Positions 8,548 to 15,646 of a stretch of 64,000 nucleotides of DNA are shown piece after piece. A program made the position numbers and the translations under genes. The notes under the pieces were generated by a model. It searched no databases. It was not told the origin of the DNA and saw only the letters and a program-made list of their open reading frames with translations. How positions within the stretch are numbered: position 1 is the stretch's first letter; each line of letters starts with the position of its first letter. The DNA is from Fibrobacter sp. UWB13 (GTDB lineage Bacteria; Fibrobacterota; Fibrobacteria; Fibrobacterales; Fibrobacteraceae): assembly GCF_900177805.1 (NCBI RefSeq), contig NZ_FXAX01000002.1, positions 62,001-126,000 on the forward strand, read 5' to 3'.

Positions 8548-9367
8548 CGAGCAACTCCTGGATAATCCAATCCGGTTCCTTCTGCATCACAAACACTTCT
8601 TCCAAGGTCGAAAATTCCTGGAACGGCTTCACGTCCATAAGGCTCATCACGTCCAAATCCGCCTTGCGAACCCTGTGCACCGTGCCCACCGGGATGCCCT
8701 TCGGGAAAATACCGCCAAGCCCCGATGTAATGAGCGTATCGCCCTCGGCAACACCCGCATGCGAGGGAATCATTGCCGAAAGCAAATGACCGTCCACAGA
8801 CTCCAAGAAGCCCACCACGCGCGTACGGCGTTCAAGCACAGAGAGTTTCAAGTTCGGGTCCACCAAGAGCTGCACGCGCGAATGTGTCAGCGAAGCCTTC
8901 GTAATCTTTCCGACAAGGCCGTTCATCGACATCACCGGCATGTTCTCTTTCACGCCATGATGCGTTCCACGGTTAATCACGAGAGTCGTGAGAAAACGCC
9001 CGGGGTTGTGCCCCACCACGCGAGACGTCACAATCGGGAAATCCCACTTGTCATCAAAGCGCACCAGCGTATGTAACCTCGCCAGTTCCTGCAAGCCCTC
9101 GCTCGCGTGGTAAGTCTCCTGACGGAGCCTTGCGTTTTCCGCCTTCAGATGGTCATTTTCCGCCTGCAAAGACTTGAAGTCGTTCACAGAGGCAAGCAAC
9201 AGTTGCACCGGATAAAACACCGTCGAAAGCGCCTTGTCGACAATGCTCTCGCGCACCGCCGTCGAAGACGCATGCATCAAAATCCCTAAAACGAGAAAAA
9301 AGGCAAAAGCGACAACGCCATGCCTTTGGGAAAACAGATCGACAATAAAGCGAAAAGCTCTAAGCAT
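8540..9367 (-). CDS. mreC: MreC, rod shape-determining periplasmic protein
   Basis: The 275-residue protein has an N-terminal membrane anchor (VVAFAFFLVLGILMHAS), a coiled-coil stretch near residues 60-95 (KSLQAENDHLKAENARLRQE), then the beta-rich MreC core with VGHNPGRFLTTLVINRG, GLVGKI and GDTLITSGLGGIFPKGIPVG. These are typical MreC landmarks. It forms periplasmic filaments that stimulate PBP2/RodA. The gene follows mreB with a 19-bp gap and overlaps mreD by 8 bp. Confidence 0.95.
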   Translation of the reverse strand: MLRAFRFIVDLFSQRHGVVAFAFFLVLGILMHASSTAVRESIVDKALSTVFYPVQLLLASVNDFKSLQAENDHLKAENARLRQETYHASEGLQELARLHTLVRFDDKWDFPIVTSRVVGHNPGRFLTTLVINRGTHHGVKENMPVMSMNGLVGKITKASLTHSRVQLLVDPNLKLSVLERRTRVVGFLESVDGHLLSAMIPSHAGVAEGDTLITSGLGGIFPKGIPVGTVHRVRKADLDVMSLMDVKPFQEFSTLEEVFVMQKEPDWIIQELLDE

Positions 9368-9386
9368 CGAAGTGCAATTTCAGAAT

Positions 9387-10409
9387 TTAGGTAGAAGAAG
9401 CCACCAAAACAGGACGGTACTTATCCAAGTCTTCGAGAATGCGGGCTGCACCCTTGCAAACGCAAGTCATCGGATCGTCAATCACGTTCACGGAGAGCCC
9501 CGTTTCCCTACGGATACGTTCGTCGAGACCACGCAACTGGGAACCACCACCCGTGAGGATAATGCCCTTGTCGTAAATATCAGCGGAAAGTTCCGGGAGA
9601 GTGATGCTCAAAGCCTGCTTCACGGCTTCGATAATGGTCGTCACCGGTTCATTGATGGCTTCGCGGATTTCGGCACTTCCGATAGGAATCGTGCGCGGCA
9701 TACCGGCGATAAAGTCAAGACCCTTGACTTCCATCGTCAATTCTTCTTCGAGCGGGCTTGCAGAACCGATCTGGATCTTGATCTGTTCAGCAGTGCTTTC
9801 ACCCACGCAAAGGTTGTACTGAGTACGGAGGTAACGCACAATGGCTTCGTCCATTTCGTCACCGCCAACGCGCACAGAGCCGTTGCAATCAGACTTGTTC
9901 AAGGCAATCACGGCGATGTCGGACGTACCGCCGCCAATATCCACAATCATGTTACCCACCGGTTCTTCAACCGGGATGCCCATACCGATAGCAGCAGCCA
10001 TCGGTTCATGGACCAAGTGGACTTCCTTAGCGCCCGTCATCTTGATAGCATCGATCACGGCACGCGTTTCCACTTCGGTAATTCCGTTCGGAACGCCAAC
10101 CGCCACACGCGGTTTTACCATCCACAACGGATAGCGCTGCACACGCGTAATAAAGGTGCGCAGAAGCGTTTCCACAAGTTCAAAATCAGCAATAACACCA
10201 TCACGCATCGGGCGAATAGCGCGGCTTTCGCCAGACGTACGGCCAAGCATCTTCTTAGCTTCGCCACCGATAGCAGTCACACGATTGCTCTTACGGTCAA
10301 CAGCAATCACAGTCGGTTCATTAATGACGATACCCTGTCCAGCCACATGGACGAGTGTATTGGCGGTACCCAGGTCAATACCGATATCACAAGAGAAAAG
10401 TCCGAACAA
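9387..10409 (-). CDS. mreB: MreB, bacterial actin homologue
   Basis: The 340-residue protein carries the actin-fold signatures: phosphate 1 loop DIGIDLGTANTLVHV, VHEPMAAAIG, phosphate 2 VDIGGGTSDIAVI and GIILTGGGSQLRGL. It polymerises under the inner membrane and organises the elongation machinery. The start codon is TTG at 10409, with AGAGGG 7 nt upstream; no in-frame ATG gives a normal N terminus, and MFGLFSCDIGIDLGT fits the family. It is the first gene of mreBCD-mrdA-rodA. The 64-bp upstream gap contains TATATT in an AT-rich context but no strong -35. Confidence 0.97.
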   Translation of the reverse strand: MFGLFSCDIGIDLGTANTLVHVAGQGIVINEPTVIAVDRKSNRVTAIGGEAKKMLGRTSGESRAIRPMRDGVIADFELVETLLRTFITRVQRYPLWMVKPRVAVGVPNGITEVETRAVIDAIKMTGAKEVHLVHEPMAAAIGMGIPVEEPVGNMIVDIGGGTSDIAVIALNKSDCNGSVRVGGDEMDEAIVRYLRTQYNLCVGESTAEQIKIQIGSASPLEEELTMEVKGLDFIAGMPRTIPIGSAEIREAINEPVTTIIEAVKQALSITLPELSADIYDKGIILTGGGSQLRGLDERIRRETGLSVNVIDDPMTCVCKGAARILEDLDKYRPVLVASST

Positions 10410-10473
10410 AATTTAGCCCTCTAAAAAAGAAATCCCACAAGACAAATATAACTAAATCAAGCTCGTTTATAAC

Positions 10474-10842
10474 CTACGGATTTTTGTCCTTGCCGAATTT
10501 TAGAACCTTGGAATAACGGTCCCAATGCCTGCCATGAACCTCGTAACGGTACTTGCGTTTCTCGTACATGGCAAGGTCTCGATAGATGTAAAAATCGACC
10601 TCGGCATAGGCTGCATAAATTTCCGCTTCGGCGCCTTCGAACAACCTAAAATCACGCACTTTGTAATACGGTTCATCGAGCAAGTCCGCCTTTGTCGCAT
10701 TGGCATTCAAAGTCTCAGCCACCATGAACTTCAAGTCTTCCTGCAAGTACGTGAGGAGTTTCTTTTCGATGCGCTCCGTCGGCTCCGAGCACGACGAAAG
10801 CAACACAAGAAATATGAGGGATAAAATTTTCTTCATGCTCAT
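10474..10842 (-). CDS. Small predicted lipoprotein, function unknown
   Basis: A 122-residue protein beginning MSMKKILSLIFLVLLSSC, a clear signal with lipobox LSSC. The mature part is charged, with a predicted helix (TERIEKKLLTYLQEDLKFMVAETL) followed by Tyr-rich beta segments (AAYAEVDFYIYRDL). I do not recognise the family. It lies upstream of mreB on the same strand with a 64-bp gap, so some read-through into the mre operon is possible. An internal ATG at 10836 is an equally good start. Confidence 0.75.
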   Translation of the reverse strand: MSMKKILSLIFLVLLSSCSEPTERIEKKLLTYLQEDLKFMVAETLNANATKADLLDEPYYKVRDFRLFEGAEAEIYAAYAEVDFYIYRDLAMYEKRKYRYEVHGRHWDRYSKVLKFGKDKNP

Positions 10843-10854
10843 AAAATAAAAAAA

Positions 10855-10882
10855 AGAAACGCACCCAGATGGAATGCGTTTC
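10855..10882 (-). terminator. Terminator downstream of the outer-membrane protein gene
   Basis: GAAACGCA and TGCGTTTC (10856-10863, 10875-10882) pair, and on the minus strand the hairpin runs into about eight T residues. It would end transcripts that read through 10993. Confidence 0.8.
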
Positions 10883-10887
10883 GTAAA

Positions 10888-10932
10888 TAGTTGCTAGTGT
10901 TTAGTAGGAAGTAGTCGGTAGGAAGTCGGAAG
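10888..10932. repeat. Heptad repeat array (TAGGAAG type)
   Basis: The + strand reads TAGTTGC, TAGTGTT, then TAG, TAGGAAG, TAGTCGG, TAGGAAG and TCGGAAG. A 33-bp part (10902-10934) matches 24656-24688 at 31 of 33 positions by eye. Confidence 0.85.
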
Positions 10933-10943
10933 TTTTTATAATC

Positions 10944-10994
10944 GCGGCTTCGCCGCCTAACCATTGACTAATGACCATTGACTAACGACCAGTT
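10944..10994. repeat. Composite element: GC hairpin plus heptad array at a stop codon
   Basis: GCGGCTTCGCCGC (10944-10956) is followed by ACCATTG, ACTAATG, ACCATTG, ACTAACG and ACCAGTT (10960-10994). The array abuts and includes part of the stop codon of the gene ending at 10993. The same hairpin-array pair occurs after rimO at 36421-36482 in the matching orientation relative to the gene. Confidence 0.85.
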
Positions 10995-12297
10995 AGAACG
11001 AATACGTTGCAGAGATTCTGGAGAAGAGTCTGCCTTCGCCCTGGAACGGGTTACGGAAGAGGAGGTCTTCAGCAACGGTCACGTCGATCTTCAACTTTTC
11101 TTCGATGTTGATACCGAAACCGAAGCCGACATGGTCCTTGGAGGTGCCATCAGCGAGCGGGTTCGTGCTGAAGAAGTTGCCGTCATCCTTGCAAATGCCA
11201 TACTGCTTGTCATTGTACTTGTCAACGTTCTTGTCATTGACATTGCACTTTGTATAAAGGATAGACTTCTGGCCGCCAACGCGGATCACGAACCAATCCC
11301 ACCAGATGTTACGTTCGATACCGAAGCTGATCATGCCGCCGATATCGGTGCGATCGTCCCAGTGCTTGTTGTCTTCGTTGCGGGAATCGTAGGTCCAAGT
11401 TTTGGTATTTGTATTGTAGAGCCAGTCATGAGCCTTTCTCTTGTTCCAAATGAAGTCCAAGCCCATCCAGAAGAAGCCACGGTCGAGAGCGACGTTAACG
11501 CCAACACCCACCTGAGCATGCTTTTCGTCCAGACCCGGAGCATCGATGAACTTGAGGTTCAAGGCCGGAACAAGTTCGCCGTTGATAGCATCCAAAGTAA
11601 AGAATGCACGGGACTTGATCAACCAGGAGAAGTTACCGTCATCAAAGAAGCTGTGGTGTTCCGGACCGTACTGGATACGAGCCAAAGCCAAAGAAAATTC
11701 CAAGTCAAAGTAGTTCGAGATCTGGTAGTTCAAACCACCGTCTGCCTGGACTACAGAAGCAAAAGCGTTCTTCTTGACCTGGTAGTTACCGTCTTCAGCC
11801 TTGTCGCCACCGTCCTGCTGGGCAATGTAAACATGCAAGCCCCAGGAGTTGCCGTCCGAGAGCGTACCACCCAAGAAGCCGTCAAAGTTCGTCACCGTTT
11901 CAGGAACATTAGTCGGAGCACCATTTTCGCCAATCACGACATCCGGCAAGTACTGCATGAGTTCGGTATTGATACGGCCAAAGAGACCACCGATAGAGAT
12001 ACGCGGATCCGGATTGTTGTCATCGCCAATCGAAATTGAGAAGATACCACCGAAGTTCGGGTGCTGCGGGTCAACGTTCTTACCCGATTCAACATCCTGC
12101 GTATAAGGACCGAATTCACCAATCAAATAGTTCGAATAGAGATTGATGTTAGCCGGGTTATCGAAGATGCTTACATCGTCCATGATGTAAGTCGTGTTCT
12201 TACCCATAGATTCAATTCGGGCAAACGTTGCAAAAGCAGACCCGACACCAAGAATCCCAAATGCGGCGCCTACGGCGGCTACAGTTTTTAAGTTCAT
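10993..12297 (-). CDS. Predicted outer-membrane beta-barrel protein
   Basis: 434 residues with a cleavable signal (AAVGAAFGILGVGSAFA). The mature protein is rich in aromatic alternating strands and ends ISATYSF; a terminal Phe is typical of BAM-inserted barrels. The N-terminal motif SIFDNPANINLYSN resembles the conserved start of small porin-like barrels in this phylum. Two Cys near residues 335-355 flank an Asp-rich loop. I cannot assign a substrate. It lies directly after the ExbB/ExbD/TonB-like cluster on the same strand, separated by a strong terminator, so it may be separately expressed. Confidence 0.8.
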   Translation of the reverse strand: MNLKTVAAVGAAFGILGVGSAFATFARIESMGKNTTYIMDDVSIFDNPANINLYSNYLIGEFGPYTQDVESGKNVDPQHPNFGGIFSISIGDDNNPDPRISIGGLFGRINTELMQYLPDVVIGENGAPTNVPETVTNFDGFLGGTLSDGNSWGLHVYIAQQDGGDKAEDGNYQVKKNAFASVVQADGGLNYQISNYFDLEFSLALARIQYGPEHHSFFDDGNFSWLIKSRAFFTLDAINGELVPALNLKFIDAPGLDEKHAQVGVGVNVALDRGFFWMGLDFIWNKRKAHDWLYNTNTKTWTYDSRNEDNKHWDDRTDIGGMISFGIERNIWWDWFVIRVGGQKSILYTKCNVNDKNVDKYNDKQYGICKDDGNFFSTNPLADGTSKDHVGFGFGINIEEKLKIDVTVAEDLLFRNPFQGEGRLFSRISATYSF

Positions 12298-12413
12298 GGA
12301 TTAACTCCTATTGAAAATTCTTTTATAAAGTTAGTTTTATAAAAGAAAAAACGCAAGAATATTTTAATAAAAGAACGATTTTTTTGGGGCTTTTTATCCC
12401 CAGCGAAAAAATA

Positions 12414-12443
12414 AAAAGACCAGACGCGAGTCTGGTCTTTTTT
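12414..12443 (-). terminator. Terminator of the motor gene cluster
   Basis: AAAAGACCAGAC/GTCTGGTCTTTT (12414-12425, 12430-12441) with a GCGA loop forms a 12-bp perfect stem flanked by T tracts on both sides. It lies about 20 bp past the stop of the TonB-like gene. Confidence 0.93.
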
Positions 12444-12461
12444 GCAAGCTTTGCTTGTGAA

Positions 12462-13388
12462 TTATTCGGTGAACGTGAACGGAATCGTAACCGTCGTGTT
12501 ACCGGACTTCACCTTGCTGAAGGTCCAGCGGCTAACTGCATTCTTGACTTCGGAGTCGAATTCTGCGAAACCGGTCGTCGAAGAAACAGTAGAGATGCTG
12601 ATGATTTCGCCACCCGGAGCGATCGTGAACTTCAAGGTAACCTTACCCTGGAATCCCGGCTTCTTCTTCAGGCACTTGTTATAGATGTGGCGAAGACCCG
12701 GAGTACGCTGGCGGACAACCTTCATGATGTCTGCAGCGGAACGAGAACCACCACCGGCACCCATGTCGATATCGCGCATAGACGGAGTCTTGATGGAACC
12801 CTTAGCCTTAGTAGCGATACCACCGCCACCACCGCCAAGGAGACCTGCAAGGCCGTCACCGATACCACCGGAACCACCTTCTGCGTAACCTTCATTGAAG
12901 CCACCATTAGCCTTACCGCGACGGCCACCGAGAACGGTCTTACCCGTAGTCTGGAGACCAGCGACGTCCTTGAGCACCTTATCGATGTCCTTGGTGAACT
13001 TCTGGTTCTTCATCAAGTCATAAGCAGCAGCAGAGGCATTCTTGGTCTGAGCAGTGAGGAGCTTGAGCACGCCGCGAGTCTGCGGAGCGTTCGGCTGACC
13101 CTTACCGCGCGGCTTACCACCGCCACCAGCTTTCTTACGAGGCTTCTTCGGTTCAGGCTTCTTCTTTTCTTCCTTCTTTTCTTCCTTCTGCTCAATCTGC
13201 ATGGAAGTAGTAAGGTCCACGGAATCAGCGTTGTCGAATACGACTTCAGCAACGACCTGTTCGTACATGGAAGCCCAAATACACATAGCCAAAGCGATCA
13301 CAAGAGAGACACCGGCGATTGCGCCCATCTTCTTGTCGGATTCCGGCATGAGCGACGCAATAAACGGATCTATGTTCTTCTTTGCCAT
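12462..13388 (-). CDS. TonB/AgmX-type periplasmic protein
   Basis: 308 residues. A single N-terminal membrane segment (GAIAGVSLVIALAMCIWA, about 22-40) is followed by a Lys/Glu/Pro-rich stretch (about 65-100), a Gly-rich middle and a C-terminal domain at about 215-305 with GFQGKVTLKFTIAPGGEI and VKNAVSRWTF. That C-terminal domain is of the TonB-like AgmX/PglI type. Members transmit force or signal across the periplasm from an ExbB/ExbD-like motor; AgmX (GltJ) belongs to the Myxococcus gliding apparatus. The gene is 3 bp downstream of the ExbD gene and closes the cluster. Confidence 0.87.
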   Translation of the reverse strand: MAKKNIDPFIASLMPESDKKMGAIAGVSLVIALAMCIWASMYEQVVAEVVFDNADSVDLTTSMQIEQKEEKKEEKKKPEPKKPRKKAGGGGKPRGKGQPNAPQTRGVLKLLTAQTKNASAAAYDLMKNQKFTKDIDKVLKDVAGLQTTGKTVLGGRRGKANGGFNEGYAEGGSGGIGDGLAGLLGGGGGGIATKAKGSIKTPSMRDIDMGAGGGSRSAADIMKVVRQRTPGLRHIYNKCLKKKPGFQGKVTLKFTIAPGGEIISISTVSSTTGFAEFDSEVKNAVSRWTFSKVKSGNTTVTIPFTFTE

Positions 13389-13391
13389 TGA

Positions 13392-13886
13392 TTATTCCTC
13401 CCCGCCGTTCTTTTCCATCACGGCGAATGCGATATTCGTGTATCCGGAGAAGCCGCAAGTGGCCATGACCTTATACATCGCATCATACGGGATGTTCTTG
13501 TCAATCTGGACAATGATGTGACCAGCTTCGTCAGCAGGAAGGCCCATCTTGAGAGCATGTTCCTGTTCGATAGCGCGACGGTCCTTCAGGATTTCGTCCA
13601 CCTTCGTAACGAGGAGGTCTTCCTGAGCGAGAACGTCAGCGGTCGGCACGACCTTTTCATTGTCAACGATAACGTAGTTAGCATCGACCACGACAGTCAA
13701 AGACACTTCCTTCGGCTGGACCTTGGAGGTCGAGATCGGAAGAATCAAGTTTTCTGCCTGAGTCAAGAGCTGACCTTCAGCGTCCATGTTCTTGATCATG
13801 AACACCAAGATGATGGTCATCATGTCCATCATGGACGTTAAGGAGAAAGGTACGTCTTCGCTATACTTACGAGATTTTCTAGCCAT
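13392..13886 (-). CDS. ExbD/TolR-family motor subunit with the proton-path Asp
   Basis: 164 residues. The single membrane helix begins LTSMMDMMTIILVFMI, placing Asp21 at the position of the essential protonated Asp of ExbD/TolR. The periplasmic part has the family fold, with PKEVSLTVVVDANYVIVDN and a C-terminal IPYDAMYKVMATCGFSGYTNIAFAV. It probably conducts protons with the ExbB-type subunit encoded upstream. It is separated by 2 bp from the larger ExbD-like gene and by 3 bp from the TonB-like gene, so the subunits should be co-translated. Confidence 0.9.
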   Translation of the reverse strand: MARKSRKYSEDVPFSLTSMMDMMTIILVFMIKNMDAEGQLLTQAENLILPISTSKVQPKEVSLTVVVDANYVIVDNEKVVPTADVLAQEDLLVTKVDEILKDRRAIEQEHALKMGLPADEAGHIIVQIDKNIPYDAMYKVMATCGFSGYTNIAFAVMEKNGGEE

Positions 13887-13888
13887 GA

Positions 13889-14779
13889 TTAACCTCCCAA
13901 CTTTGCAAGGTTGATCTTGCTGAAACCAGCTTCCTTAGCACGGTCCATGAGCTGGATGATCTTGTCGAACTGAGTGTCGTCGTTTGCAACGATGATGATG
14001 TTATCAACGTCGTCCAAGTCGATGAACTGAGTATGGATTGCGATCAAGTCCTTAGCAATGAGATCGTATGCGGAGAGCGGATAAACCATTGTCTTGTCGC
14101 CCGGCTTGAGAGTACGGGCAGAGTTCGGCTGAAGCGTTGCAACAGCCATGCCCGGAGTCGGAGCCTTGAGAGCGGCCGGCTTCTGCAAACCCATTGCGCC
14201 TTCACCCGGAAGGGACAAGAAGTTGTTGGCACCGTCTACATAAGCACTGTCGGCATGAGCTTCTTCAGCACTACCGTCGTTCTTGTAGGCAGCCCAGATG
14301 ACCTTACCCGGGTCTTCTTCAGATTCTTTCTGAATAGCCCAGAGTTCGATGGTTTCGATTTCGTAGAGATACTTCTCTTTGTCCATTTCGGAACCATCTT
14401 TGCACTTCGGTCCATGTCCACTTTCAACAGCCGTCTTCACGTCTTCCATCGGATACGTAACGAGCTGAGCATCAGACTTGCAACGGAACGTCCACATTTC
14501 CTTGAAATAGACGTTCGGCTGGAAACCACCGCGTGCACCGATAACAAGGTAGTTGTTAGCGATAGCGAGTGACAAGTTCAATGCCTGCTCATCAGGTGGA
14601 GGCGGCACGTCATTGTCCATGATCATCTGGCTGCGTTCAGGCAGGTTCACTTCGACAATGGCGAGTTTGGAGAAAGCAGTCATGGTCAAAAGCATAGGAA
14701 TCAAGATGGTGAACAAGCCCATCGCCGGAAGCAAATCCGGTTCTTCGACCTTTCCTGGTTTCTTGATATTTTTTGCCAT
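13889..14779 (-). CDS. Enlarged ExbD-like subunit lacking the membrane Asp
   Basis: 296 residues, about twice the usual ExbD size. The membrane segment LLPAMGLFTILIPMLLTM aligns with that of the neighbouring ExbD, but Gly21 stands where the other has Asp21, so the proton-carrying residue is missing. The periplasmic part starts like ExbD (LNLSLAIANNYLVIGARGG), contains an insertion of roughly 110 residues including two Cys (WTFRCKSDAQ and GPKCKDG), and ends with a normal ExbD C terminus (FDKIIQLMDRAKEAGFSKI). I infer that it forms a hetero-dimer with the 164-residue ExbD inside an ExbB pentamer. Confidence 0.82.
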   Translation of the reverse strand: MAKNIKKPGKVEEPDLLPAMGLFTILIPMLLTMTAFSKLAIVEVNLPERSQMIMDNDVPPPPDEQALNLSLAIANNYLVIGARGGFQPNVYFKEMWTFRCKSDAQLVTYPMEDVKTAVESGHGPKCKDGSEMDKEKYLYEIETIELWAIQKESEEDPGKVIWAAYKNDGSAEEAHADSAYVDGANNFLSLPGEGAMGLQKPAALKAPTPGMAVATLQPNSARTLKPGDKTMVYPLSAYDLIAKDLIAIHTQFIDLDDVDNIIIVANDDTQFDKIIQLMDRAKEAGFSKINLAKLGG

Positions 14780-14819
14780 GTTTATTTAAACTCCAGTTAA
14801 AATTAAACTCTCTGATTGA

Positions 14820-15458
14820 TTATGCGAGGGAGTTGATAATCTTGAGGCCCTTTTCTTCCATTTCCTGGATGAGGCGTTCGGAGTTCATGTTGAGAAGACC
14901 AACGATAACGAGGAGCGGAACTGCAGAGAGAAGTCCGAGGAGCGTCGTACCCATAGCGATAGCAATACCATCAGCAAGAGCCTTAGCACGTTCAGAAGCC
15001 GGCTTGTTAGCAACAGCGTCGAATGTGTAGATCAGACCGTAAATCGTACCCATAAGTCCGAGCAACGTGGAGATGGAAGCCATAACGGAGATGATGGAGA
15101 TGTAGCGAGTGAGGCGCGGAGCTTCAGTGAGGAACACAGCGTCAGAAGCAGCAGTCATCAAGTCACGAGCCTTGTCAGCATCCTTGCAGTTGAGCTTAGC
15201 AGCGACGATAGCGTCCATAACCTTAGCAATCGGGAGCTTGGAGCTCTTAGCGAACTGGAGAGCCTGTTCGAGCTGGTTCTGCATGACGAGCTTACCGAAA
15301 TCGGCCATGAACTTACCGCGGCCCTTGGAGCTCTTAATCATAATGTAGGTAACACGTTCCAGGGAGAAGCCAAGGCCGATGATGAACACGACCAAGATGA
15401 TCCACATGAACTGGTAACCATCAGATTCAGGGCTGAAGGATTGAAGCAATTTAGACAT
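14820..15458 (-). CDS. ExbB/TolQ/MotA-family proton channel protein
   Basis: The ATG at 15458 has AAAGGAG 7 nt upstream and is preferred over 15578. The 212-residue protein has three membrane segments: one at about 18-38 and a C-terminal pair with LLGLMGTIYGLIYTF and the Thr/Gly-rich IAIAMGTTLLGLLSAVPLLV. These are the diagnostic ExbB/TolQ segments that line the proton channel. It should form the pentameric stator in the inner membrane with the two ExbD-type proteins downstream. The short form (no N-terminal periplasmic domain) resembles TolQ and AglR. Confidence 0.92.
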   Translation of the reverse strand: MSKLLQSFSPESDGYQFMWIILVVFIIGLGFSLERVTYIMIKSSKGRGKFMADFGKLVMQNQLEQALQFAKSSKLPIAKVMDAIVAAKLNCKDADKARDLMTAASDAVFLTEAPRLTRYISIISVMASISTLLGLMGTIYGLIYTFDAVANKPASERAKALADGIAIAMGTTLLGLLSAVPLLVIVGLLNMNSERLIQEMEEKGLKIINSLA

Positions 15459-15601
15459 TAGAGACTCCTTTAATTGAGTTATTGTTTTTGTTGTTTTTGA
15501 TAATCTTCGTTCATATTTATTTTTTTTTAGAGCGTTGTGGGAGATTTTAGTAGTAAAACTTTCTTTACCGCTAGGCAATCGCCCTCAAGCCCAATAAAAT
15601 A

Positions 15602-15628
15602 GGGGAATCCCATGAACTAGGATTCCCC
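15602..15628 (-). terminator. Hairpin between the TPR gene and the motor genes
   Basis: GGGGAATCC/GGATTCCCC (15602-15610, 15620-15628) forms a 9-bp stem, followed on the minus strand by TATTTTATT. It lies about 20 bp past the stop of the 1292-residue TPR gene and could end or attenuate transcription before the exbB-like gene. Confidence 0.78.
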
Positions 15629-15646
15629 GTAAAATAGTTTTTACCG

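Noticed and set aside
12462-15458. ExbB/ExbD/TonB set as a standard siderophore or vitamin uptake system
   Set aside because: No TonB-dependent receptor is encoded nearby, one ExbD is enlarged and lacks Asp, and the C-terminal domain looks AgmX-like.
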